A DNA stretch of 18,392 bases, taken from contig JAPKZE010000150.1 of the NCBI GenBank assembly GCA_026393955.1, positions 1 to 18,392 on the forward strand. The letters are read 5' to 3'. The stretch is from Candidatus Aminicenantota bacterium. Its GTDB lineage: Bacteria; Acidobacteriota; Aminicenantia; Aminicenantales; Saccharicenantaceae. Position numbers and translations under genes: made by a program. This document shows, one piece after another, positions 6,539-13,670 of this stretch; position 1 is the first letter of the stretch, and each line of letters begins with the position of its first letter. The notes beneath the pieces are model-generated. The model did no database searches, was not told where the DNA came from, and saw nothing but the letters and a program-made list of their open reading frames with translations.

Positions 6539-6844
6539 TCAGCTCTTCTCCACGATCATCCGCCGGTCATAGAGCTCCTGCACGAAGCCGACGACGTCGA
6601 CCCGGACCTCCCCCTCCGCGTCCTCGTATTCCGACTCGAGCTCCGCGACGACCGCGGCCAGCGGCCGCGAGCCGTCGAGGCGCGCCCAGATCGCGCGGCC
6701 CGTCTCGTTGAGGGTCAGCAGCTCGTCCTCGAGGTCGCCGATGCCGGAGGTCAGGGGGACGATGACGATCTCGCCCTCGATCTCCCGCACGACGACGTCG
6801 TCGGAGGGGCGATAGGCCCGGCCCAGCTCGATCTTTCCCGTCAT
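6539..6844 (-). CDS. PqqD family peptide-chaperone (RiPP recognition element)
   Basis: A 101-residue protein matching the PqqD fold: RPSDDVVVREIEGEIVIVPL forms the N-terminal beta strands, LLTLNETGRAIWARLDGSR the signature 'LNETGxxIWxxLDG' helix, then LAAVVAELESEYED and the C-terminal helix VGFVQELYDRRMIV. PqqD-like proteins bind the leader of a precursor peptide and present it to a radical SAM enzyme, as PqqD does for PqqE. Here it lies between radical SAM genes, which fits a recognition role for the 60-residue Cys-rich peptide. The ATG overlaps the stop of the upstream radical SAM gene (ATGA, 6841-6844), so the two are probably made in similar amounts. The N-terminal IELGRAYRPSDDVVVR is acidic-to-neutral with no signal peptide. 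Confidence 0.92.
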   Translation of the reverse strand: MTGKIELGRAYRPSDDVVVREIEGEIVIVPLTSGIGDLEDELLTLNETGRAIWARLDGSRPLAAVVAELESEYEDAEGEVRVDVVGFVQELYDRRMIVEKS

Positions 6845-8019
6845 GATCCGTTCCTCCTTCTTTTCGCCCGTTCGGCCCCGTCGCGGACGGCCCAGGCCTT
6901 CTCCCCCGGCCCCAGAAGGCCGGCGGCGATCGCCTGGGCGTGAGCGACGCCGCAGAAGTATTCGACCGGCGTGTCGAGGGTCCCGTGTTCGGCCCACGAC
7001 TTGGCCGGGCATTGCGCGCAGAGGCCCCTGAGGAAGCACCGGGCGCAGCGCTCGAGATAGGCCGGGTCCGCGGCCCGGGTCTCGCGGAGCCGCGGCAGGA
7101 ACTCCGTCACGGCCTCGCGGAGCGAGCCCGCGGCCAGGTCGTAGACGGCCGCCGGATGGCGGAGGCCCAGGCAGTACTGCAGACGGCCGTACGGATCGAC
7201 CGAGGCCGAAGCGGCCGCCGGCAGACAGATGAAGAGTCGGTCGCCGCGGGCCCCGCCGGCGCGGCCGCAGAACTCCCCCCATTCGCCCACGGCTTCGTCG
7301 CCGTGACGCCGGGAGAAGCGCACGAACTCGTCGCCGCCGGACCGCAATCCGGCGATGCCCGCGCTCCGGGCCGCGTCGCGCCGCGAGTGGAGGTCGAAGA
7401 GCACGGCGAACGCGGGGGGGCCGGCGTTCCCGGAGAGACCGGCCGCCCAGGCTTCGAATTCGTCCGCCTGGCCGCGCGTCGGCGGCAGGACGGCGCCCTT
7501 GACGACGAAGGGGACGCCGTTCTCGGCCAGAAGACCGAGCCCGCGGCGCGCGGCCGCGAACGAGCCCGGAGCGCGCGTCACGGCCTCGCAGGACTCCCGG
7601 GTCATCCCGTAGATCGAGATCTCGACCGCCTCGAGCGGCGGGACGTCCCTGAGGAGACGGGCCAGGCGCGGGGTGACGAGCGTAGCGTTGGTGAAGAGCA
7701 TCACCCTCAGGCCGAGCTTTCGCGCGTGGAGGTAGATCGCCTCGAAGTCGCTCCGCAGGAGCGGTTCGCCGCCGGTCAGCCGGACGACCAGACAGCCCAG
7801 TCCGGCGGCCTCGCCGAGGAGGGTCTGCCACCGTTCCGTGGGCCACTCCCGGGCCTTGGCCTCGGCATCTCCGGCCGGCCGGGCGACCGAACAGTGCAGG
7901 CAGGCGCAGTTGCACCGTTCGGTCAGCTCGATGTCCAGCCGGGCCAGCTTCGGGGCCGTCGCGCGCCACAGGCCGGACATCCCCGAGGGGACCTTCCGGA
8001 CAAAGCTCTTGGCGGTCAT
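6841..8019 (-). CDS. Radical SAM/SPASM peptide-modifying enzyme (second of the cluster)
   Basis: A 392-residue enzyme. The [4Fe-4S]/SAM motif is CNCACLHC (C36, C40, C43, with an extra C38 inside the loop). It is followed by VVRLTGGEPLLRSDFEAIY and VMLFTNATLVTPRLA. The SPASM part shows SVDPYGRLQYCLGLRHPAAV, ERCARCFLRGLCAQCPAKSW and EYFCGVAHAQA. The extra cysteine in the first loop is not in the other two enzymes and may or may not matter. Overall plan and N-terminus match the 4907-6034 enzyme, suggesting tandem duplication and division of labour on one substrate. Its ATG (8019) overlaps the stop of the fusion gene upstream and its TGA overlaps the PqqD start, both as ATGA. Modification type cannot be inferred from sequence alone. 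Confidence 0.92.
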   Translation of the reverse strand: MTAKSFVRKVPSGMSGLWRATAPKLARLDIELTERCNCACLHCSVARPAGDAEAKAREWPTERWQTLLGEAAGLGCLVVRLTGGEPLLRSDFEAIYLHARKLGLRVMLFTNATLVTPRLARLLRDVPPLEAVEISIYGMTRESCEAVTRAPGSFAAARRGLGLLAENGVPFVVKGAVLPPTRGQADEFEAWAAGLSGNAGPPAFAVLFDLHSRRDAARSAGIAGLRSGGDEFVRFSRRHGDEAVGEWGEFCGRAGGARGDRLFICLPAAASASVDPYGRLQYCLGLRHPAAVYDLAAGSLREAVTEFLPRLRETRAADPAYLERCARCFLRGLCAQCPAKSWAEHGTLDTPVEYFCGVAHAQAIAAGLLGPGEKAWAVRDGAERAKRRRNGS

Positions 8020-9998
8020 GGCCCGTCCGCCTGGCCCAGGAATCCCTCGAGAACGCCGACGATGTCCCCGCTCCGGTCGAAGGACAGATCGTAGAACGGC
8101 ACGTCGCGGACGATCTCCGCGGCCAGGGCCAGGGCCCGCTCCCACCAGTCGGACGAGACCAGCGGCCGGACCAGGCGGGGCAGCAGATCGGCCAGCACGG
8201 ACCTGGGATCCTCGACGCGGTCGAGGCGGTTCGTCTTGGCCTGGCGAAGAAAGAAGACCGCGCGCACGGGCGCTGAAGCCGGCGACACGCGCGGGATCTC
8301 GCCGTGGTTCCAGGTCCCGTGGACGCGGACCCCCCCGGCGCTCTTGCGGACGATGACCCGGTCGTCGCAGAGGACCCGGCCCCGGTCCCCGATGAGCTTG
8401 ACCATGGTCGATTTGCCGGCTTCCGACGGGCCCGCGAACACGAGGCCGTGTCCGCCCATCTCCACCCCCGCCGCATGCACATAGAGGCCGCCGAAGGCCG
8501 GCAGGGCCCGGGCCAGGACGAGCTGGTCCGAGGGCAGCAGAGCCAGCGAATCGAGGCCGCCGGACCGGAAGAAGCCGTCCGACGGGCTGTAGATGCGGCC
8601 CCGGGTGTGCCCGTCGTCGAAGACCATGACTCGGTGGACCGTCGCGTCGGATGGATCGGGGGAGATCATGACGTAGATCCAGGACGAGTCCTTGCGGAAG
8701 ATGGCCCAGGGCGCCCGGCGGAAGACCTCCCGGCCCAGGTCGAAGGCGTCGAGGTCGGGCAGGGAGAAGTGGTGGCGGAGGACGATATCGGCCGGCCCGT
8801 CGGCCGGGACCCGAAAGGGCTCGAACTTGGGGTCGAACGTCCCGTCCGTGATCGGCAGGTCGGACTCGACGTCGACCGCGAGGCCGGCGATGCCGAAGCG
8901 GCGGCGGTGCGCGCCGAGCCATTCCGTCCGGGCCCGGCGCGTTTCCCGGGCGATCGCGCAGAGCCCCTCGATCTTCGCCGAGTGGTCCCGATGCTCGAGA
9001 TAGGCGTAGACCGGGCACCACTTGCAGTCGGCCCTCAGGTCGCAGGTCCCGCATCCGTCGGCGTAGGCCGCGGACGGCCTGACGGCCTCCGCCAGCCGCG
9101 GCAGGCGCTCTTCCCAAGCCTCGGCGAAGCTCATCGATCTCAAGTCGAGGCGCAGAGCGGGGTCTTTGACGAACGAGCAGAAGCTCAGGCCGCCGTACGG
9201 ATCGATGTGGAAATCGCGCCGGCCGGCCAGACAGCTCGCGTAGAGCCCGTCGGTCCCGGCACGCGCGGCGGCGCACGCGATCGCGGCATCCCCGTCCGGA
9301 TCGCCGGCGCCTCGGGCGAAGGTCTGATCGAGCTCGGCCACCCGGGCCGGGTCTAGCCGCTCGGTCCGGATATCGCGGTTGCGCCGGGGGTCGCCGGAGG
9401 CCGAGAGATAGAGCCAGGTGGCGCCCACCCGCCAGCTCGGGCTCCACGATCCGGCCAGGCGGACCATGGCTTCGTAATCGGCGATGTTCGTCCGCATGGG
9501 CACGACCTGGACCGTGAAAGCCGCCCCCGCTTCCCGGAGATAGGCGACGCCCCGCTCGAGGGCGGCGAAGGAGCCCGGCCGGCGCGTGACCGCGTCGTGG
9601 ACCGCGGCGGTGGCCCCGTAGAGGGCGACGAGCTTGGTGCCCGTCCGCCTCAGCAGGCGGGCGATCGCCGGGGTGATCAGAGTGCCGTTCGTGTTCAGCG
9701 TATACCGGAAGGACTTCCCGACGATCTCCGAAAAGACCTCGGCGAAGTCCGGGCGGAGCATGGGTTCGCCGCCGGAGATGGCCCATTCCCGGCAGCCCAT
9801 CTTCCTGGCCTCGTCGACGATGCGGCGGATCTCGCCGGACGAAAGCTCGGCGGCGCGTTCGGCCGCGTCCGGCGCCAAGCGAAGCCAGCAGTGCCGGCAG
9901 TCGTTGCCGCACCGGTAGGTCAGGTCGATCGTCCCGCGCAGAGGGATCCGGGGCAGGCTCTCGACCTTCCGTCTGGCGACAAAGCGGCTCATGGGCAT
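8016..9998 (-). CDS. Radical SAM/SPASM protein fused to an HPr-kinase-like domain
   Basis: A 660-residue two-part protein with no break in frame. The N-terminal half has CGNDCRHC (C30, C34, C37), ISGGEPMLRPDF (GGEP 76-79) and TLNTNGTLITP. A SPASM region around 265-345 contains HIDPYGGLSFCSFV and GCGTCDLRADCKWCPVYAY. The C-terminal half (about 355-660) resembles HprK-related kinases of RiPP clusters: LRHHFSLPDL, PWAIFRKDSSWIYVMIS, YVHAAGVEMGGHGLVFAG, the P-loop GPSEAGKST (523-531) and VLCDDRVIV with the metal-binding aspartates. HprK-like enzymes tailor some lasso peptides by phosphorylating the C-terminal serine. As first gene of the operon it may couple a radical modification to phosphorylation. 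Start ATG 9998; an ATG 6 nt later (9992) is equally possible, both near AGAG. The operon promoter was not found. Confidence 0.9.
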   Translation of the reverse strand: MPMSRFVARRKVESLPRIPLRGTIDLTYRCGNDCRHCWLRLAPDAAERAAELSSGEIRRIVDEARKMGCREWAISGGEPMLRPDFAEVFSEIVGKSFRYTLNTNGTLITPAIARLLRRTGTKLVALYGATAAVHDAVTRRPGSFAALERGVAYLREAGAAFTVQVVPMRTNIADYEAMVRLAGSWSPSWRVGATWLYLSASGDPRRNRDIRTERLDPARVAELDQTFARGAGDPDGDAAIACAAARAGTDGLYASCLAGRRDFHIDPYGGLSFCSFVKDPALRLDLRSMSFAEAWEERLPRLAEAVRPSAAYADGCGTCDLRADCKWCPVYAYLEHRDHSAKIEGLCAIARETRRARTEWLGAHRRRFGIAGLAVDVESDLPITDGTFDPKFEPFRVPADGPADIVLRHHFSLPDLDAFDLGREVFRRAPWAIFRKDSSWIYVMISPDPSDATVHRVMVFDDGHTRGRIYSPSDGFFRSGGLDSLALLPSDQLVLARALPAFGGLYVHAAGVEMGGHGLVFAGPSEAGKSTMVKLIGDRGRVLCDDRVIVRKSAGGVRVHGTWNHGEIPRVSPASAPVRAVFFLRQAKTNRLDRVEDPRSVLADLLPRLVRPLVSSDWWERALALAAEIVRDVPFYDLSFDRSGDIVGVLEGFLGQADGP

Positions 9999-10058
9999 AC
10001 GTCTCTTACTGCGGGCAGACCGGTTCTCGCGCGGTCGTCCAGGCCGATCTTACGGCAT

Positions 10059-10084
10059 GACAGGGGGCCGGGCATGGCCCTGTC
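10059..10084. other. Hairpin in the dtd / fusion-gene gap
   Basis: GACAGGG (10059-10065) and CCCTGTC (10078-10084) pair perfectly over seven bases, extendable by CC/GG with a two-base bulge. No T-run follows on either strand, so it is not a standard terminator. It lies in the leader or promoter region of the leftward peptide operon (9999-10151) and could shape its leader RNA. Function is unknown. Confidence 0.3.
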
Positions 10085-10125
10085 CGGGGAATCGGGGGGT
10101 GATATTTGGGCCCCGCCCCTCCTCG

Positions 10126-10161
10126 CGAGAGGTGAGGAAAAATGGCCGGTCTCACCCCTCG
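10126..10161 (-). other. Inverted repeat spanning the dtd stop codon, possible terminator
   Basis: Arms 10126-10136 and 10151-10161 pair at ten of eleven positions (one A-C mismatch) around a 14-nt loop. On the minus strand the loop contains the T-run TTTTT rather than having it after the stem, so it is an imperfect candidate for ending dtd transcription. The stop codon of dtd lies inside one arm. Confidence 0.3.
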
Positions 10162-10619
10162 TCCCGACCGCCCGCACCGGGCCTCGATTCGAGGACGAAG
10201 GTCACCGGCCCGTCGTTGACGATGTGGACCTCCATGAGGGCCTGGAAAACGCCCGTCCCGACGGTCACGCCGAGCGCCTCGACGGCGCCGACGAAGGACT
10301 CGAACAGCTCGGCCGCCCGGCCCGGCGCTTCGGCGCCGTCGAAGCTCGGCCGGCGGCCCTTTCGCACCGAGCCGGCCAGTGTGAATTGGGACACGGCCAG
10401 CACCTCGCCGCCGGCCTCGGCCAGCGAGAGGTTCATCTTGCCCTGGGCGTCCGGGAAGATGCGCAGCTCGACGCACTTGCGGGCCAGGTATTCCGCGTCC
10501 GCCTCCCTGTCGCCCTTCTCGACGCCGACGAGCAGGCACAGGCCGCGGCCGATGCGGCCGGCCGTCACGCCCTCGACGTCGACCCGGGCCTCTTTCACCC
10601 GCTGCAGCACGATCTTCAC
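10152..10619 (-). CDS. dtd: D-aminoacyl-tRNA deacylase
   Basis: Hydrolyses D-amino acids (and glycine) mischarged on tRNA, protecting protein synthesis. The 155-residue protein starts VKIVLQRVKEARVDVEG and has the family hallmarks: EVLAVSQFTL, the substrate-carbonyl region KGRRPSF, and the Gly-cisPro motif in NDGPVTFVLESR. Before it, TGVFQALMEV departs from the usual TGxFGAxMxV at the G, a small oddity. The start is a GTG at 10619 that overlaps the murJ stop (GTGA), so translation is probably coupled. The last ~10 residues (PGAGGRDEG) extend beyond the usual end of about 145-150. It is separated from the peptide operon by 153 nt containing two hairpins. Confidence 0.93.
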   Translation of the reverse strand: MKIVLQRVKEARVDVEGVTAGRIGRGLCLLVGVEKGDREADAEYLARKCVELRIFPDAQGKMNLSLAEAGGEVLAVSQFTLAGSVRKGRRPSFDGAEAPGRAAELFESFVGAVEALGVTVGTGVFQALMEVHIVNDGPVTFVLESRPGAGGRDEG

Positions 10620-12196
10620 GAGCTCTCCTTGGAGGCCGCCCTCCTGAGGTGCCCGACGACGCTCTTCAGGTCGGCCGGGCTGACGAGCCTGAGCAGGAGG
10701 ATATAGATGATGATGCCCGCGAGGATGGCGCCGGCCAGCGCGGCCGCCCGGACGACAAAGGCCGCCCCATCGACGTGAAGGAGGGGCCAGGCCAGGCGGA
10801 GGGCCGCGCCCATCAGGGCCGCGGCCGCCGCGGCCTTCAGCGCCGGGACCGCCCAGCGGGCCGTCTCGATAGGCCCGATCTTGCGCCCGAGCCAGACGAG
10901 GAGGAGAACGAAGTTGAGCCCTTGCGACAGCGACAGGGCCAGGGCCAGGCCGCTGACCCGGAGGGGGCCCATGAGCAGGAGAGACCCGGCGATGTTGACC
11001 AAAACGACGACGATGCCGATGGCCACGGGCGTCCGGGTGTCCTTGAGGGAGAAGAAGGCCGGCGCGACGACCTTGACCCCCGAAACGAAGGGCAGGCCGA
11101 GCGCGAAGAAAAGCAGGCAGGACGCCGATACCGCCGTCGACCCCCGGCCGAACTGGCCGCGCTCGAAGAGCGTGCGCATGATCGGCGCGTTGATGGCCAT
11201 GAGCCCGGCCGCGGCCGGGAAGCTGACGACGGCCGTGAGCTTGAGCGAGAAGCCGAGGGTCTTTTTCAGCTCGCCGATATCGCGCGCGGCGACGTGCTCG
11301 GAAAAGGCCGGCAGGAGGGCCGCGGCCAGGGCGATCGAGAAGAGCCCCAAGGTCAGCTCTTCGATGCGGGACGCATAGTAAAGCGCCGAGGCGCTCCCCT
11401 CTTCGAGGCCGGAAGCGATCATCCGGCTCAGGGCGAAGTTGATCAGGTAGACGCTCGATCCGAAGATCCCGGGCACCATGAGCCGCCCGACCCGCCGGAC
11501 CGTCGAGTCGCGGAAGGACAGGCCGAAGGTGAAGCGCATGCCCTCCTTCCACAGGAACGGGATCTGGAGGGCGAGCTGGAGGACGCCGCCGATGACGACG
11601 GCGGCGGCGAAGACGAGGGCCGGCTCGCGGGCGTCCCGGGCCCAGCCGGTCACGGCGGCGATGATGACGATGTTGAACAGGATGGGGGTCGAGGCCGGGA
11701 TGAAGAAGCGGCCGAAGGAGTTCAGGATGCCGCTCGCCAGGGCGGCCAGGCTGATGAAGAACAGATAGGGGAACATGACCCGGGTCATGAAGATGGTCAG
11801 GCCCCATTTCCCGGCGACGTCGCCGAAGCCGTAGGCGATGACCTTGACCAGGTTCGGCGCGAAGAAGATGCCGACGGCTGTCGTGACGGCCATGACAAGG
11901 GCGAGGTCCCAGAAAAAGACGTTGCCGAAGCGCCACAACCGCTGCCGGTCCGGTCCGCCCTTGAGCTCCGTGAACGTCGGGACGAAGGCCGGGGTCATGG
12001 CCCCCTCGCCTGTCAGGCGGCGGAACAGGTTGGGGATGGTGTAGGCGATGATGAAAGCGTCGGCGCTCGTGCCGGTGCCCAGATAATAAGCCTGGAGGAG
12101 GTCGCGGACGTAGCCGAGGACCCGGCTGACCAGCGTCGGCCCGGCGACCGCGGCCGTGGACCGGATCAACCGGGTCTTCCGCTCGTCATGCTCCAT
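10616..12196 (-). CDS. murJ: MurJ, lipid II flippase (MviN family)
   Basis: An integral inner-membrane protein of 526 residues that flips the peptidoglycan precursor lipid II to the periplasm. The N-terminus has the family signature: STAAVAGPTLVSRVLGYVRD, then TSADAFIIAYTIPNLFRRL and GEGAMTPAFVPTFTEL. About 13-14 hydrophobic segments follow, for example FFWDLALVMAVTTAVGIFF and GLPFVSGVKVVAPAFF, consistent with the 14-helix MOP-superfamily fold. The charged loop KTLGFSLKLTAVVSFPAAAG is also typical. The ATG at 12194-12196 is the first in frame after the rpsT promoter region. Its TGA overlaps the GTG of dtd. A minus-strand TATGAT (12248-12243) sharing the rpsT -10 region is a weak promoter candidate with no good -35. 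Confidence 0.95.
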   Translation of the reverse strand: MEHDERKTRLIRSTAAVAGPTLVSRVLGYVRDLLQAYYLGTGTSADAFIIAYTIPNLFRRLTGEGAMTPAFVPTFTELKGGPDRQRLWRFGNVFFWDLALVMAVTTAVGIFFAPNLVKVIAYGFGDVAGKWGLTIFMTRVMFPYLFFISLAALASGILNSFGRFFIPASTPILFNIVIIAAVTGWARDAREPALVFAAAVVIGGVLQLALQIPFLWKEGMRFTFGLSFRDSTVRRVGRLMVPGIFGSSVYLINFALSRMIASGLEEGSASALYYASRIEELTLGLFSIALAAALLPAFSEHVAARDIGELKKTLGFSLKLTAVVSFPAAAGLMAINAPIMRTLFERGQFGRGSTAVSASCLLFFALGLPFVSGVKVVAPAFFSLKDTRTPVAIGIVVVLVNIAGSLLLMGPLRVSGLALALSLSQGLNFVLLLVWLGRKIGPIETARWAVPALKAAAAAALMGAALRLAWPLLHVDGAAFVVRAAALAGAILAGIIIYILLLRLVSPADLKSVVGHLRRAASKESS

Positions 12197-12219
12197 GGGA
12201 ACGGGGCCCTCGCGGACGT

Positions 12220-12248
12220 TTGACTTTAAAGTCAGGACATTCTATCAT
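12220..12248 (+). promoter_or_regulatory. Sigma-70-type promoter of rpsT, with a 14-bp palindrome over the -35
   Basis: TTGACT (12220-12225), 17-nt spacer, TATCAT (12243-12248); transcription should start near 12255, 19 nt before the ATG. The perfect palindrome TGACTTTAAAGTCA (12221-12234) overlaps the -35 and the adjacent spacer, where a repressor or activator could bind. The promoter lies between divergent murJ and rpsT. Confidence 0.72.
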
Positions 12249-12273
12249 AGGACCCTTTCAAGAGGAGAAAAAT

Positions 12274-12552
12274 ATGGCCCGTCACAAATCAGCGTTACGG
12301 CAACACCGCAGCAGCCTCCGCCGGAAGTCCGTCAACGCCCAGAACAAGTCGGCCCTGCGCACCCAGATGCGCAAGATGCGCGAGGCCATCGAGGAGAAGG
12401 ACCGCGAGACCGCCGTCAAGATGCTCCCCTCGCTCCACAAGACCATCGACATGTCGGTCAAGAAGGGGGCCATCAAGAAGAACACCGGCAGCCGCTACAA
12501 ATCCCGGCTGAGCCGGCAAGTCGCGCAGCTCAGTCCCGCTCCGGCGAAATAA
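12274..12552 (+). CDS. rpsT: Small-subunit ribosomal protein bS20
   Basis: A 92-residue, very basic protein of the 30S subunit that binds 16S rRNA. MARHKSALRQHRSSLRRKSV matches the family start 'MANIKSAxKRxRxxxxRxxxN', followed by NAQNKSALRTQMRKM and the closing helix KKGAIKKNTGSRYKSRLSRQ, equivalent to the usual 'KGxIHKNxAARxKSRL'. The ATG at 12274 is chosen over the longer in-frame opening at 12220 because AGGAG (12263-12267) lies 6 nt upstream and the longer version would begin inside the promoter. It is a single-gene transcript. Its 3' end overlaps the 3' end of convergent holA by 23 nt, and no separate terminator is visible between them. Confidence 0.95.
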   Translation: MARHKSALRQHRSSLRRKSVNAQNKSALRTQMRKMREAIEEKDRETAVKMLPSLHKTIDMSVKKGAIKKNTGSRYKSRLSRQVAQLSPAPAK

Positions 12553-13669
12553 TCAGCCTTTTCTGCCTGGCCAGGCAGAATTCCTTCAAGAACGCCTCGA
12601 ACAGGATCTTCTCGCCCTCCTCCTTCGCGCTCGTCGTCTTGAGCGCCCTGTCCAGCTGACGGAGCTTGGCCAGGAGCGCGTTGAGCTCGGCCGGCGAGAG
12701 GCCTTCCACGACCCCGAAGAAATCCCTGGATTTGTCGTTGTAGAGGCTCCAGCCCTTCTGGATCTGGGGAAAAAGCGCCTGAAAGATCTCGTCCTTGGTC
12801 CGGCTCTTCTCCCTGAGCCAGGTCTGGGCGGCCAGGACGTTGCGGAGGAACCCGGCCAGGCGGCCGAGGATGACCTCGGGCCTCTCGCCCTCGGCGAAGA
12901 GGTCGTTGAGGATGGCGGCGCCCTTGGCGAAGTCGGTGGCGGCCAGGGCGTCGTCGAGCTCGTAGGCCTGGAAGCTGCGCTGGCCGGCCGTGGCCAGGTC
13001 CACGTCCGACTCCTCGATCCCCTTCTTGTCACCGACGAAGGCGGCCAGCTTGGCCACCTCGTTCATCACCAGGCGGAGGTCCTGTCCGAGAAGGTCGATG
13101 AGCCGCGACTTGGCCCGCTCGGTCAGGGTCTTGCCGAGGGACCGGGCCTTCTCGTCGGCCCTCTGCATCAGCCGATACTCGGTCAGCCGCTTCATCTCCG
13201 CGACCGCCATCGCCGTCTTCGGCAGGGACTGGAAGAACCGGACCATGGCGTCGTCGCGCCGGACGCGGCCGGCCCGGATGACGACGATGACCGTGCGCGG
13301 CGGCGGATCGGCGAAGTAATCCTTGAGGATCTTCTGATCGGTCGCCGTGAGGTATTTGGTCCCCCGGCCCTCCTCCCCGTCCGACCCGGCCTTTTTATCG
13401 GGGCCGGCTTTGCGCTCGGGCACGCGGACGACGAGGGCCCGCCAGGGTTCGAAGAGGAAGGGCGCGGTCCGAGCCGTGTCGATGACGTCCCGCCATTTGG
13501 CCTCGTCGAGGTCCATGCGGGTCAAGTGGAATTCGCCGCCCACAGAGGCGGCCAGGACGCGCGCGAGGTCCCCGACGAACTCCTCGGCCTGGTAGTCGTC
13601 CTCGCCGAAAAAAAGATAACCGGGGAGGAGCGTCTCCTCGCGGAGCGGGCCGGACGCCGGTCCGGGCAT
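12530..13669 (-). CDS. holA: DNA polymerase III, delta subunit (clamp-loader)
   Basis: Subunit of the clamp loader that opens the sliding clamp during replication. The 379-residue protein begins with a poorly conserved segment and then LPGYLFFGEDDYQAEEFVGD, the family 'YLLxGxDxxLxxE' strand and helix. It continues with APFLFEPWRALVVRVPE, then a charged low-complexity insert (about 90-108, KAGPDKKAGSDGEEGRG). The conserved C-terminal half follows: LIDLLGQDLRLVMNEVAKLA, AYELDDALAATDFAKGAAIL, LGRLAGFLRNVLAAQTWL and ELNALLAKLRQLDRALK. Domain order and length fit HolA. The ATG at 13669 is 1 nt after the lptE stop (TAGGATG). The last 23 nt overlap rpsT on the other strand. Third gene of the leuS-lptE-holA set, as in E. 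coli. Confidence 0.92.
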   Translation of the reverse strand: MPGPASGPLREETLLPGYLFFGEDDYQAEEFVGDLARVLAASVGGEFHLTRMDLDEAKWRDVIDTARTAPFLFEPWRALVVRVPERKAGPDKKAGSDGEEGRGTKYLTATDQKILKDYFADPPPRTVIVVIRAGRVRRDDAMVRFFQSLPKTAMAVAEMKRLTEYRLMQRADEKARSLGKTLTERAKSRLIDLLGQDLRLVMNEVAKLAAFVGDKKGIEESDVDLATAGQRSFQAYELDDALAATDFAKGAAILNDLFAEGERPEVILGRLAGFLRNVLAAQTWLREKSRTKDEIFQALFPQIQKGWSLYNDKSRDFFGVVEGLSPAELNALLAKLRQLDRALKTTSAKEEGEKILFEAFLKEFCLARQKRLIISPERD

Positions 13670-13670
13670 C

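Noticed and set aside
9989..10177. 62-codon open frame before the fusion gene as a second precursor peptide
   Set aside because: It overlaps the dtd end, has no ribosome site or leader-like sequence, and has only two cysteines.
10649..12223. 524-codon open frame opposite murJ
   Set aside because: Extremely D/E/G/R-rich product, typical of the antisense of a hydrophobic membrane protein gene.
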